Shown here piece after piece: positions 17,822-27,139 of a stretch of DNA of 64,000 nucleotides. A program made the translations under genes and the position numbers. Every line of letters starts with the position of its first letter. Positions within the stretch are counted from its first letter, which is position 1. The stretch lies in the NCBI GenBank assembly GCA_963763305.1, contig CAVXNP010000001.1, positions 1,612,001 to 1,676,000 of the forward strand, read 5' to 3'. The notes beneath the pieces are model-generated. The model was not told where the DNA came from. It made no database searches and saw only the letters and a program-made list of their open reading frames with translations. The DNA is from CAVXNP01 sp963763305. GTDB taxonomy: Bacteria > Pseudomonadota > Gammaproteobacteria > Xanthomonadales > Rhodanobacteraceae.

Positions 17822-20800
17822 ATGAGTACGCCAATACCGTTCAAGCCGCTGCAGACGCGGTTGCTTGCCAGCCTGATCGCCAGCTCGGTCGGCCTGCTCG
17901 CCGCCGCGCCGACGGTATCCTGGGCGCAAACCGCCAATGCCACGCTGCGTGGACAGGCGCCGGCCAGCACCGAGATCACCGCGCGCAACGTCGCCACCGG
18001 CTCCACCCGGCGCACCCGTTCCAGCGCCGATGGCAGCTACGCCCTGGTCGGATTGCCGCCGGGCACCTACCAGATCGATGACGGCTCGGGCAACCCGCGC
18101 ACGATCACCCTGACGGTGGCCTCCACCGCCACGCTGGACCTGACCGCAGCCCCGCCGCCGGCGGCGCCGGCCGGGACCAGCGCGACCACCCTCTCGGGTG
18201 TGTCGGTCACCGCCACGACACTGGCCGAAGTGAAGACCTCCGAGGTCGGAAGCACCATCTCGCAGCATCAGATCGACACCATCCCGCAGGTCTCGCGCAA
18301 CTTCCTGGAGTTTGCCGACACGGTGCCGGGGATGGTGTTCACGGTCGACAGTCAGGGCCATACCGCCTTGCGGGGCGGTGCTCAGAACACCAGCTCTGTA
18401 AACGTTTACGTCGATGGCGTCGGGCAGAAGAGCTACGTCAAGGAGGGCGGCGTCAGCGGCCAGTTCGCCAGCCAGGGCAACCCGTTCCCGCAGCTGGCGA
18501 TCGGCCAGTACAAGGTGATCACCTCCAACTACAAGGCCGAGTACGACCAGGTCTCCAGCGCCGCCGTCACCGCCGAGACCAAGTCCGGCACCAACGAATT
18601 CCACGGCCAGGTGTTCGGCACCTACACCAACGACAGCCTGCGGGCCCGCACGCCTGCGGAGAACGCCGCCGACACCAAGGCGCAGTCGCACGAGAAGGAA
18701 TACGGCTTCGCACTGGGCGGTCCGATCATCCCGGACAAGATGCACTTCTTCCTCACCTACGAGGCAAAGAAGTTCAACACGCCGGTCACCGTGGTCCCCG
18801 GAGTCACCCCGACGGTCAACTTGCTGCCGGCCGAGGCGGCTGCCCAGGTCGGACCGTCCAACCTGCCGTTCGACGAAGACCTGTACTTCGCCAAGATCGA
18901 CTGGGAGCCGACCGACGCCGACCGCTTCGAACTGAGCGGGCAGCTGCGCAAGGAGAACCAGTACGACAACATCGGCGGCGTCACCGCGCCGTCGGCGGGC
19001 ATCGACACCATCAACCGCGACACCCGCCTGGCACTGCGCTGGCAGCACAGCGGCTACCTGTATTTCAACGAGCTGCTGCTGACCCACGAGAACGCCTACA
19101 ACAACCCCACGCCGCTGAATTTCGGCAATGGCGCGGTGTACACCTTCGGGCCGCAGCAGGATGCGACCATCCTGATCACCGGCGCAGCCAACGCGCTGGC
19201 CACGCAGAAGAAGGGGCAGAAGGGCCCGGCGATCAAGGATGACCTCACCTTCAACGACCTGGAATGGCACGGCGACCACGTCATCAAGATGGGCGCCAAG
19301 TACAAGGAGGTGACCCTCAACGCGCAGGATGCGGGCCTGTCCAACCCGCAGTTCTTCTACAACGTCGATCCGGCCACCGGCACCGACGCCACCCCGTACA
19401 AGGCGTTCTTTCCCAGCCCGGTCCCCGGGTTGAGCCCGGTGTCCAGGTCCAAGGACAAGCAGTTCGGCCTGTATGTCCAGGACGACTGGGCAGTCAACGA
19501 CAAGCTGACCCTGAACCTGGGCGTGCGCTGGGACTACGAGAAGAACCCGTCCTACCTGAACTACGTCACCCCGGCCAACGTCATCGCGGCGCTGAACAGC
19601 CAGGATCCGAACGCCCCGGCCGGGCAGACCTACGCGCAGTCGCTGGCGCTGGGCGGGATCGACGTCAACGACTACATCAGCAACGGGCACAACCGAAAGG
19701 CCCCGAAGAACGAGTTCCAGCCGCGGCTGGGCTTTTCCTACGACTTGAACGGCGACGAGCAGCACGTGATCTTCGGCGGTGCCGGCCGCGCCTACGACCG
19801 CAACCTGTACGACTACCTGCAGCTGGAGCAGACCAAGTCGGCGCTGCCCGAGTTCAACGTCTACTTCCGCGACCCGGTCACCGGCGTGTGCCACAACGGC
19901 AGCTCGCCCTGCTTCGACTGGGACCCGGCGTACTACAACGGCTTGTCCAACCTGCAGGCGCTGGTTTCGGCCAGCAATACCGGGCAGGAGGTGGACATGA
20001 TCAACAACCACCTCAAGGCGCCCTACTCGGACCAGTTCAGCCTGGGCATGCGCAACCAGGTCGGCGAGTGGAACACCAGCGCCGCGGTGTCGCGCATCCT
20101 GACCCATGACGGCTTCGTGTTCACCCTGGGCAACCGCTACCCCAACGGCGACTTCTTCCAGAACAACAGCCAGCCCTGGGGCAACGGCATACCGGGCTTC
20201 GGCGCGCTGATCGTGGGCAACAACGGCATCGAGACACGCACCACGCAGGTGCTGTTGTCGGCCGAGAAGCCGTACTCCCCGGACTCCGGCTGGAGCGCCA
20301 CGCTTGCCTACACCTTCACCCACGCCAAGCAGAACCGTGATATCGGCGAGCACTACGCGTTCGACGAGGCGACCATCGGCAACTACCCGTTCATCACCTC
20401 GAACGCCGCGGCGAAGCACCGACTGGTCGCCACCGGCTCGATCGATGCGCCCTGGGGTATCACGGTGTCGGCCAAGCTGACCCTGGCCACGCCGATCCCC
20501 GGCAACGCGCTGGCCTGCTATGGCGCCACCTATCCGACCGGAAGCGGGTGCACGCCGATCGCCGGCACCCCGCCGGGCAACGGCAAGTTCCTGGTCGGCG
20601 GCAAGGTGTTCGGCTACCGCGACGTGGACCTGCAGGCGACCAAGGACTTCGACCTGGGCCATGGCATGGTGCTGTACGGGCGCTTCGACGTGCTCAACGT
20701 GTTCAACTTCCACAACTACTCGGATCTGGTCTACAACTTCGGCTCCGGCGGCGTGTTGAACGACCCGTTCGTGCGCTACAACCCGACCGGCAACATCACT

Positions 20801-20845
20801 TACGTGCCGCGCACGGTGAAGTTGACCCTGGGCATGCGGTTCTGA
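17822..20845 (+). CDS. TonB-dependent outer-membrane receptor with N-terminal carboxypeptidase-like domain
   Basis: A 1007-residue receptor. It has a signal peptide (about residues 1-36, ending V-S-W-A-Q), a CarboxypepD_reg-like beta-sandwich (about 40-100, with S-S-A-D-G-S-Y-A-L-V-G-L-P-P-G-T-Y), a plug domain (about 130-250, with V-N-V-Y-V-D-G-V) and a large 22-strand barrel ending in Phe (L-T-L-G-M-R-F). This Oar/SusC-like layout is common in Xanthomonadales carbohydrate-uptake loci. The ATG follows a strong GGGGAGG. It sits between lacI and a glucoamylase-family enzyme, so an oligosaccharide substrate is likely; energy would come from the TonB system at 58-60 kb. A perfect LacI-type operator lies in the plug-coding region. 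Confidence 0.92.
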   Translation: MSTPIPFKPLQTRLLASLIASSVGLLAAAPTVSWAQTANATLRGQAPASTEITARNVATGSTRRTRSSADGSYALVGLPPGTYQIDDGSGNPRTITLTVASTATLDLTAAPPPAAPAGTSATTLSGVSVTATTLAEVKTSEVGSTISQHQIDTIPQVSRNFLEFADTVPGMVFTVDSQGHTALRGGAQNTSSVNVYVDGVGQKSYVKEGGVSGQFASQGNPFPQLAIGQYKVITSNYKAEYDQVSSAAVTAETKSGTNEFHGQVFGTYTNDSLRARTPAENAADTKAQSHEKEYGFALGGPIIPDKMHFFLTYEAKKFNTPVTVVPGVTPTVNLLPAEAAAQVGPSNLPFDEDLYFAKIDWEPTDADRFELSGQLRKENQYDNIGGVTAPSAGIDTINRDTRLALRWQHSGYLYFNELLLTHENAYNNPTPLNFGNGAVYTFGPQQDATILITGAANALATQKKGQKGPAIKDDLTFNDLEWHGDHVIKMGAKYKEVTLNAQDAGLSNPQFFYNVDPATGTDATPYKAFFPSPVPGLSPVSRSKDKQFGLYVQDDWAVNDKLTLNLGVRWDYEKNPSYLNYVTPANVIAALNSQDPNAPAGQTYAQSLALGGIDVNDYISNGHNRKAPKNEFQPRLGFSYDLNGDEQHVIFGGAGRAYDRNLYDYLQLEQTKSALPEFNVYFRDPVTGVCHNGSSPCFDWDPAYYNGLSNLQALVSASNTGQEVDMINNHLKAPYSDQFSLGMRNQVGEWNTSAAVSRILTHDGFVFTLGNRYPNGDFFQNNSQPWGNGIPGFGALIVGNNGIETRTTQVLLSAEKPYSPDSGWSATLAYTFTHAKQNRDIGEHYAFDEATIGNYPFITSNAAAKHRLVATGSIDAPWGITVSAKLTLATPIPGNALACYGATYPTGSGCTPIAGTPPGNGKFLVGGKVFGYRDVDLQATKDFDLGHGMVLYGRFDVLNVFNFHNYSDLVYNFGSGGVLNDPFVRYNPTGNITYVPRTVKLTLGMRF
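18398..18409 (+). promoter_or_regulatory. Perfect LacI-type palindrome inside the receptor gene
   Basis: GTAAACGTTTAC is a perfect 12-base palindrome matching the operators upstream of lacI. It codes for part of V-N-V-Y-V-D-G in the plug, and uses GTA and GTT for Val and AAC/TAC, codons less favoured here for Val. It could act as an auxiliary intragenic operator or be chance. Confidence 0.4.
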
Positions 20846-21099
20846 GCCGATGACTGTCCCGGCTCCGGTGCCATGGCCAGCCTCACGCGCGCCCGACCGG
20901 CGCGCGCGGGGCCGGCTCGACGGCGGCCAGCGATGAGCAAACCACGCCTGGGCCGGGTGGTGCCCGGCGGCGGCGGCATCGCCGGCTGATGGCCGCCGCG
21001 GCGATGGCCTGAGCGCCTCGCAAGCACCGGCACGGATGCGCCGTACCTACCGCGACGGATCGCCTGTTCCGTTTTTCCGCCAGCCCCAAGCACCTTGCC

Positions 21100-22557
21100 A
21101 TGCCTCCTTTTCTGCGTCCGTTCGTCTTCACCATCGCCACCGCCGTCGCCAGCGTAGGCACCGCCGCCAGCCCCGCGCCGCCCGGAGCGGCAGCCACACC
21201 CAGCTTCGCCACCTTGCCGCCGGCCCGGCAGGCGATGCTGGCCGAACTGGAGCGGCGCACCTTCGACTGGTTCTGGGACAGCGCCGATCCGGCCACCGGA
21301 CTGGTGCCGGACCACTACCCGGGCGAGTCGTTTTCCAGCATCGCCGCGGTCGGCTTCGGACTGACTGCGTATGGCATCGGCGCGGAGCGCGGCTACATCA
21401 CGCGCGCGCAGGCGGTGCGACGCACGCTGGCCACGTTGCGCTTCTTCGGCCATGCGCCGCAAAACGCCAGCGAGGACGATGCCGCCGGCTACCACGGGTT
21501 CTTCTACCACTTCCTGGACATGCAAACCGGCAAGCGCGAGGGGCGCTGGACCGAACTGTCCAGCGTCGACACCACGCTGCTGCTGGGTGGGGTCCTGTTC
21601 GCGCAGTCGTACTACGACCGCGACACGCCACAGGAGCAACAGATCCGGAAGCTGGCCGACGCGATCTACCGCGCGGTCGACTGGCGCTGGATGCAGCCGC
21701 GCGCGCCACTGATCAGCATGGGCTGGACCCCGGGCGGCCAGTTCATTCCGGCGGACTGGAAGGGCTACAACGAAGGCATGCTGGTCTACCTGCTGGCGCT
21801 GGGGTCGCCGACGCACCCGGTGGACGATGCCGCCTGGTCGGCATGGACCGCCACCTATCCAGCCACCTGGGGCCGCTTCGAGGGACAGACCTTCCTCAAC
21901 TTTGCGCCGCTGTTCGGGCACCAGTACAGCCACGCCTGGGTCGATTTTCGCGGGATCCGCGATGCCTGGAGCCGCGCGCACGACCTGGACTACTTCCAGA
22001 ACAGCCGCCGTGCCACCTACAGCCAGCGCGCCTACGCGATCGACAACCCCGGCGGCTGGACCGGCTACGGCGCCAACGTATGGGGGTTGACCGCCAGCAA
22101 CGGACCGGGCGGCATCGTGGTCAGGCAGGGTGACACCCAGCGCACCTTCCGCGGCTACTCCGCGCGCGGCGCCGGGCTGGACTATATTTTCGACGACGGT
22201 ACGCTCGCTCCGACCGCCGCGGCCGGCTCGATCGCCTTCGCACCGGAGATCGTGGTGCCGGCGCTGGCGGAAATGAAACGCCGCTATGGCCGGTTCATCT
22301 ATGACAGGTACGGTTTCGTGGACGCCTTCAATCCCAGCTTCCATACCCAGACCGAGCTGCGCACCGGCACGCTGGTGCCCGAGCTGGGCTGGGTCGACTC
22401 GGTACAGCTGGGCATCGACCAGGGCCCGATCCTGCTGATGCTGGAGAACTGGCGCAGCGGCCTGGTGTGGAAGGTGATGCGGCGCAATCCCTACCTGCGC
22501 AAGGGGCTGCAGCGCGCGGGCTTCAGTGGCGGCTGGCTGGAGCGGCCGGCGCCGTGA
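21100..22557 (+). CDS. Secreted glucoamylase-family glycoside hydrolase (PF10091, GH144-like)
   Basis: A 485-residue protein with an N-terminal signal peptide (about residues 1-24, A-S-V-G-T-A-A-S). The mature domain is an alpha/alpha barrel of the glycoamylase family: L-E-R-R-T-F-D-W-F-W-D near residue 48, G-F-G-L-T-A-Y-G-I-G, S-S-V-D-T-T-L-L-L-G-G, W-K-G-Y-N-E-G-M, and H-Q-Y-S-H-A-W-V-D-F. Characterised relatives (GH144) cleave beta-1,2-glucans; others are exo-beta-glucosidases. It is probably periplasmic, trimming oligosaccharides taken in by the receptor 254 bases upstream. Its stop overlaps the GTG start of the ABC binding protein, so the two are translationally coupled. Linkage specificity is inferred, not shown. 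Confidence 0.85.
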   Translation: MPPFLRPFVFTIATAVASVGTAASPAPPGAAATPSFATLPPARQAMLAELERRTFDWFWDSADPATGLVPDHYPGESFSSIAAVGFGLTAYGIGAERGYITRAQAVRRTLATLRFFGHAPQNASEDDAAGYHGFFYHFLDMQTGKREGRWTELSSVDTTLLLGGVLFAQSYYDRDTPQEQQIRKLADAIYRAVDWRWMQPRAPLISMGWTPGGQFIPADWKGYNEGMLVYLLALGSPTHPVDDAAWSAWTATYPATWGRFEGQTFLNFAPLFGHQYSHAWVDFRGIRDAWSRAHDLDYFQNSRRATYSQRAYAIDNPGGWTGYGANVWGLTASNGPGGIVVRQGDTQRTFRGYSARGAGLDYIFDDGTLAPTAAAGSIAFAPEIVVPALAEMKRRYGRFIYDRYGFVDAFNPSFHTQTELRTGTLVPELGWVDSVQLGIDQGPILLMLENWRSGLVWKVMRRNPYLRKGLQRAGFSGGWLERPAP

Positions 22558-23856
22558 CCGCCGCCGGTGCATGGCGTGTGCTGCTGTGTGCCGCACTGGG
22601 CCTGGCCGGCTGCGCAGATCGTCCGCCGCCGCATACGCTCACGCTGTGGACCATCGGCCGCGAAGGCGAAGCCATGCGCCGGTTGTTGCCGGCGTTCGAG
22701 CGCACGCACCCGGGACTGCGTGTGCGGCTGCAACGGCTGCCGTTGAGCGAGGCCCACCAGAAGCTGCTGACCGCGTTCGCCGGTGGCTCCACGCCGGACA
22801 TCGCCCAGCTGGGCAACACCTGGCTGCCGGAGATGGTCGCCCTCGGCGCGCTCGAGCCGCTGCAGGCGCGCGTGGACGCTTCGGCGATCGTGCAGCCGGA
22901 CGACTATTTCGCCAGCATCTGGGCCACCAACGTGATCGACGGCCAGCTGTACGGCGTGCCCTGGTACGTCGATACCCGGCTGCTGTTCTACCGGCGCGAC
23001 CTGCTCCAGTCGCGCCGGCTTTGCCGGCCCGCCACGCGACTGGGCGCAATGGCGACGGATGCTGGCGGCGCTGAGCCAGCCTGGCCGCGGTCACTACGGG
23101 ATCCTGCTGCCGACCAACGAGTACGAGCAACTGATGTCGCTGGCGCTGCAGCAACCCGAGCCGCTGTTGCGCGACGGCGGTCGCTACGGCAACTTCCGCA
23201 GCTCCGGTTTCAAGCGGGCGCTGGCGTTCTACGTGGAAACCTTCCGCCGGCACCAGGCACCGCCGGTCACCAACGTCGAGGCGGGCAACCCGTGGAGCGA
23301 GGTCGGCCATGGCGTCTACGCGTTCTATCTGTCCGGCCCCTGGAACATCGGCGAGTTCCGCCGGCGCCTGCCGCCGGCGCAGCAGGACGAATGGGCCACC
23401 GCGCCGCTGCCCGGTCCGGATGGCCCGGGTGCCGGCGCAGCGGGCGGTTCCAGCCTGGTGATCTTCCGCCGCTCGGCGCACAAGCAGGCGGCCTGGCAGC
23501 TGGTCGAGTACCTGTCGCAGCCGGTCGTACAGCAACGACTGTACCGGCTGTTGGGCGATCTGCCGCCTCGACGCACCTCATGGACCGCCCCGACGCTGCG
23601 CGACGACCCCGCGCTACGCGCCTTCCGTGAACAGCTCGAGCGGGTACGGCCCAGCCCCGCGGTGCCCGAGTGGGAGCGGATCGTTACCGAAATGCAGCGC
23701 GTGGCGGCCGAAGCGGTCGCTGGCGAGTTGAGCATCGACCAGGCCGCGGCGGAGATCGACCGGCGCGCGGATCGCATCCTGGAAAAGCGCCGCTGGGTGC
23801 TGAACCGCAGACACCGCGCCGGCGCCGCCGGACCCCGACCGGCAACGGCACCATGA
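22554..23856 (+). pseudogene. CUT1 sugar ABC transporter binding lipoprotein, frame broken by one extra base
   Basis: The frame from the GTG at 22554 has a lipoprotein signal (L-G-L-A-G-C-A-D) and the N-terminal lobe of an extracellular solute-binding protein (T-L-W-T-I-G-R-E-G-E, F-A-G-G-S-T-P-D-I-A-Q-L-G-N-T-W). At about 23013 the frame changes; the rest (D-W-A-Q-W-R-R-M-L-A-A-L-S, then L-S-G-P-W-N-I-G-E-F-R-R-R) runs to 23856. Reading CAGTCGGCCGGC in place of CAGTCGCGCCGGC restores a protein of about 433 residues. It starts inside the hydrolase stop (GTGA) and ends overlapping the first permease (ATGA), which argues the gene is in use and the extra C is a sequencing error. Confidence 0.85.
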
Positions 23857-24746
23857 AGAGCCCCCCGGTCGCGTGGCTGTTCCTGGCGCCCGCGCTGCTG
23901 GTGCTGGCGCTGTTCTTCCTGCTGCCGGTGCTGGTGGCGCTGGGACTGAGCCTGACCGACTACGACCTGTACGCGCTGGCCGATCCTCGCAACCTGCGCT
24001 TCGTCGGCCTGGCCAATTACTGGGCGCTGCTGCACCGGCCGCTGTTCTGGTCGGCGCTGGGTCATACCGTGTACTTCGTGGCGGTCGGCGTACCGCTGTC
24101 GATGCTGCTGTCGCTGGCCGCGGCGTTGTTGCTGCATTCGCCGCTGGTGCGCTTCCGGGCGCTGTTCCGTACCGCGCTGTTCGCCCCGGTGGTAACCACC
24201 GTGGTGGCCACCGCCCTGGTCTGGCGCTACCTGTTCAACACCCGCCATGGCTGGGTCAATGCCATCCTCGGCCAGCTGGGCATCGGGCCGGTGGACTGGC
24301 TCGGCGACCCGCACTGGGCGATGCCCACGCTGATCGCCTTCGCGGTGTGGAAGAACTTCGGCTACAACATGATCATCCTGCTGGCCGGCCTGGAGGCGGT
24401 GCCCGATGAGCTGTACGAAGCGGCGCGCATCGATGGCGCGTCGGCCTGGCACCAGTTCGCGCACATCACCCTGCCCATGCTCCGACCGACCCTGCTGATG
24501 GTCGGCATCCTCACGGTGGCCGGCTATTTCCAGCTGTTCGCCGAACCGTACGTGATGACCGAAGGTGGTCCGCTGGAGAGTACGACCAGCGTGCTGTACC
24601 TGATGTACGACGAGGGCTTCAAATGGTGGAACCTGGGGTTGGCCTCGGCAGTGGCGTTCCTGCTGTTCGCGCTGATGTTCGCGGTCACCGCGGTGATGCT
24701 GTGGCTGACCCGCCGCAGCGAGCGCGCCGCCGGGGTGAGGCTGTGA
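23853..24746 (+). CDS. Sugar ABC transporter permease 1 (MalF/LacF type)
   Basis: A 297-residue inner-membrane permease with six membrane segments. It carries the cytoplasmic EAA loop, E-A-A-R-I-D-G-A-S-A-W-H-Q-F, which docks to the ATPase, and the conserved A-P-V-V-T-T-V-V-A segment. The ATG overlaps the stop of the binding-protein gene by four bases. Together with the next gene it forms the CUT1 importer channel. No ATPase gene is in this run; the MalK-like protein at 12.5-13.6 kb is the likely engine. The substrate is probably the product of the GH144-like hydrolase. Confidence 0.92.
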   Translation: MKSPPVAWLFLAPALLVLALFFLLPVLVALGLSLTDYDLYALADPRNLRFVGLANYWALLHRPLFWSALGHTVYFVAVGVPLSMLLSLAAALLLHSPLVRFRALFRTALFAPVVTTVVATALVWRYLFNTRHGWVNAILGQLGIGPVDWLGDPHWAMPTLIAFAVWKNFGYNMIILLAGLEAVPDELYEAARIDGASAWHQFAHITLPMLRPTLLMVGILTVAGYFQLFAEPYVMTEGGPLESTTSVLYLMYDEGFKWWNLGLASAVAFLLFALMFAVTAVMLWLTRRSERAAGVRL

Positions 24747-25564
24747 CGCGCCGGACCACCGCGTGGTGGGTCAACGGCCTGCTGCTGGTCATGAGCGCGG
24801 CGGCGGCGCTGCCGCTGCTGTGGATGGCCTCGGTCTCGCTGATGGCGCCGGGCGAGGCCAGCAACCTGCCCACCCCGCTTCTGCCGGCGCATCCGAGCCT
24901 GGCCAACTACCACGAACTGTTCGCCCGCGCCGGCATGGGGCGTTACCTGTTCAACAGCATCGCAGTGGCCGGCGCGATCACCGTGCTGTCGCTGCTGTTC
25001 AACCTGATGGCCGGGTACGCCTTCGCCAAGCTGCGCTTCACCGGGCGCGAGCGGTTGTTCCGCGGCCTGCTCGGGGCGCTGGTGATCCCGGCGCAGGTGG
25101 CGATGCTGCCGTTGTTCCTGCTGCTCAAGGCGATGGGCCTGGTCAACACCTACGCCGGCGTGGTTCTGCCGGGCCTGGCGACCATCTTCGGCATCTTCCT
25201 GGTTCGCCAATACGCGCGCTCGATCCCGGACGAGCTGCTCGAGGCCGCGCGCATCGACGGCGCCGGCGAGGGCCGCATCTTCGTGCAGATCGTGCTGCCG
25301 CTGCTGCGGCCGGTGATCGCGACGCTGGCCATCGTCACGTTCCTGGCGGCGTGGAACGACTTCATGTGGCCGCTGATCGTGCTGACCGGCCAGGAGCACT
25401 ACACCCTGCCGCTGGCACTGGCCTCGCTCTCGCGCGGGCATGCCCAGGACAGCGAATGGATGATGGCCGGTTCGGTGGTCACCGTGCTGCCGGTATTGCT
25501 GCTGTTCCTGGCGCTGCAACGGCACTACCTGCGCGGACTGATGTTCGGTGCGGTGAAGGGATGA
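24743..25564 (+). CDS. Sugar ABC transporter permease 2 (MalG type)
   Basis: A 273-residue permease with six membrane segments and the EAA loop E-A-A-R-I-D-G-A-G-E-G-R-I-F, plus the C-terminal W-N-D-F-M-W-P-L-I-V typical of MalG-like proteins. The start is GTG at 24743, overlapping the stop of permease 1 (GTGA), so translation is coupled. It forms a heterodimer with permease 1. The next gene, gluconokinase, begins 82 bases downstream. Confidence 0.92.
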   Translation: MTRRTTAWWVNGLLLVMSAAAALPLLWMASVSLMAPGEASNLPTPLLPAHPSLANYHELFARAGMGRYLFNSIAVAGAITVLSLLFNLMAGYAFAKLRFTGRERLFRGLLGALVIPAQVAMLPLFLLLKAMGLVNTYAGVVLPGLATIFGIFLVRQYARSIPDELLEAARIDGAGEGRIFVQIVLPLLRPVIATLAIVTFLAAWNDFMWPLIVLTGQEHYTLPLALASLSRGHAQDSEWMMAGSVVTVLPVLLLFLALQRHYLRGLMFGAVKG

Positions 25565-25646
25565 CCGCCGCTGCCGTACCCGGCGCGTGAACCTCGCGTG
25601 CGCAGACGGGCCGTTACAGTAGTCCGTCCCTGCCACCGCCGGACCC

Positions 25647-26186
25647 ATGCTGGTGATCGACTCCCCAACCACCGAACCGCCCCCCGGGCCGACCCTGGCC
25701 ATTGTGGTGATGGGCGTGTCGGCCTCGGGCAAGACCACCATCGCCGAGCAGCTGGCGCAGCAGCTGCAGTGGGAATTCCTGGAGGGCGACCGGCTGCACG
25801 GGGCGGGCAACCTGGCCAAGCTGCGCCGCGGCGAGCCGCTGAGCGACGCCGACCGCTGGCCATGGCTGGATGCGATCGCCGGCTGGATGCACGAGCGACT
25901 GGCGGATCGGCGCCCGGTGGTGGTGGCCTGCTCGGCCCTGCGCGGCGCCTATCGGGACCGCCTGCGCCAGGCCGGCGCCGGGGTGCGCTTCGTGTACCTG
26001 CGGGTGGCGCGCCAGGCGCTGGAGCAGCGCCTGCGCCAGCGCCGGCACTTCATGCCGCCGTCATTGCTGGACAGCCAGCTGGCTACGCTGGAAGACCCCA
26101 CCGGCGAAGCGGATGTGCGCACCGTGTGCGGCGAGCGACCGGTCGAGGCGATCGTCGCCGCGATCCGCGCCGAGCTGAGGTTGTAG
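25647..26186 (+). CDS. gntK: Gluconokinase
   Basis: A 179-residue kinase of the GntK/IdnK family: P-loop G-V-S-A-S-G-K-T-T, then E-G-D-R-L-H, N-L-A-K-L-R-R-G-E-P-L, D-A-D-R-W-P-W-L, C-S-A-L-R-G-A-Y-R-D and the lid segment Q-R-R-H-F-M-P-P-S-L-L-D-S-Q. It phosphorylates gluconate to 6-phosphogluconate for the Entner-Doudoroff or pentose-phosphate pathway. In relatives the R-L-H is followed by P-x-x-N; here it is G-A-G-N. It is in line with the ABC importer, which fits glucose from glucosides being oxidised to gluconate, but it has its own gap and may be separately transcribed. Confidence 0.9.
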   Translation: MLVIDSPTTEPPPGPTLAIVVMGVSASGKTTIAEQLAQQLQWEFLEGDRLHGAGNLAKLRRGEPLSDADRWPWLDAIAGWMHERLADRRPVVVACSALRGAYRDRLRQAGAGVRFVYLRVARQALEQRLRQRRHFMPPSLLDSQLATLEDPTGEADVRTVCGERPVEAIVAAIRAELRL

Positions 26187-26196
26187 CAGGGAACGC

Positions 26197-27033
26197 TCAG
26201 AACGCGCCGGCACGGAAGTCGGCGATCGCCTGCTGGATCTGCTCGGGCGTGTTCATCACGAACGGGCCGTAGCGCGCCACCGGCTCGCGCAGCGGACGCG
26301 CCGCCACCAGCAACAGCCGCACCGGCTGGTCGGCTGCGGCCAGGCAGACCTGCGTGCCCTCCGACAGCACCCCCAGTTCGCTGCGGTGCAACGGCGGCGC
26401 ATCGCCCAGCTGCAGCGGTCCGCCCTCGAACACGTAGGCAAACCCGTGGTGGCCCGACGGCACCTCCACGCTCAACCGCGCGCCGGCCTGCAATGCGATG
26501 TCCAGGTACAGCGGCGCGGTGGCGATGCCCTGCACCGGGCCGGTGGCATCGCCCAGACGGCCGGCGATCACCCGCACCTCGGCGCCGTCGGCCGGATGCA
26601 CCAGCGGGATCCGCTCGGCGGCGATGTCCTGGTAGCGCGGTGCGACCATCTTGTCCCCGGCGGGCAGGTTCACCCACAGCTGGAAGCCCCACATCAGCCC
26701 GTCTTCCTGCTGCGGCATCTCCGAGTGCAGGATCCCGCGCCCGGCGGTCATCCACTGCACGCTGCCGGCGGTCAGTTCGCCGCGGTTGCCGTGGTTGTCG
26801 CCGTGGCGCATGTGGCCGGCCAGCATGTAGGTGACCGTTTCGAAACCGCGGTGCGGGTGCTCGGGAAACCCGGCGATGTAGTCGCCGGCGTCGTCGGAGC
26901 GGAACTCGTCCAGCAGCAGGAACGGATCGAGCATGTCCAGCGCCGGCTGGCCGATGACGCGCTTGAGTCTGACGCCGGCGCCGTCGGCGGTGTCGACGCC
27001 GCGGACGCGGCGCAGCACGGTACGTTCAGTCAT
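26197..27033 (-). CDS. Pirin family protein
   Basis: A 278-residue bicupin. The N-terminal cupin has the metal-site motif H-P-H-R-G-F-E-T-V-T-Y, with later H-S-E-M-P, and the C-terminal cupin has L-P-A-G-D-K-M-V-A and G-P-F-V-M-N-T at the end. Bacterial pirins bind iron and some have quercetin 2,3-dioxygenase activity; in enterobacteria one inhibits pyruvate dehydrogenase. The role here is unknown. It converges on gntK with a 10-base gap. The ATG at 27033 gives M-T-E-R-T-V-L-R-R-V, the normal N-terminus. Confidence 0.9.
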   Translation of the reverse strand: MTERTVLRRVRGVDTADGAGVRLKRVIGQPALDMLDPFLLLDEFRSDDAGDYIAGFPEHPHRGFETVTYMLAGHMRHGDNHGNRGELTAGSVQWMTAGRGILHSEMPQQEDGLMWGFQLWVNLPAGDKMVAPRYQDIAAERIPLVHPADGAEVRVIAGRLGDATGPVQGIATAPLYLDIALQAGARLSVEVPSGHHGFAYVFEGGPLQLGDAPPLHRSELGVLSEGTQVCLAAADQPVRLLLVAARPLREPVARYGPFVMNTPEQIQQAIADFRAGAF

Positions 27034-27139
27034 CGCAGCAGCTCCATCGAAGGGATGCCCCCAGGATGCGCCCGGGCGGCAGGCCCGCCAAGAGCGCGGG
27101 CGCGAACGCACTGTTGCGCCCAGCGGACCCGTGCCGGCG

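Noticed and set aside
17294..20713. Very long open frame on the minus strand opposite the TonB receptor
   Set aside because: It mirrors the codon structure of the receptor, has no recognisable domain, and is a normal by-product of GC-rich coding DNA.
23226..23240. GTTCTACGTGGAAAC as a third parS
   Set aside because: It differs from the palindrome at several places and codes normally in the binding-protein gene.
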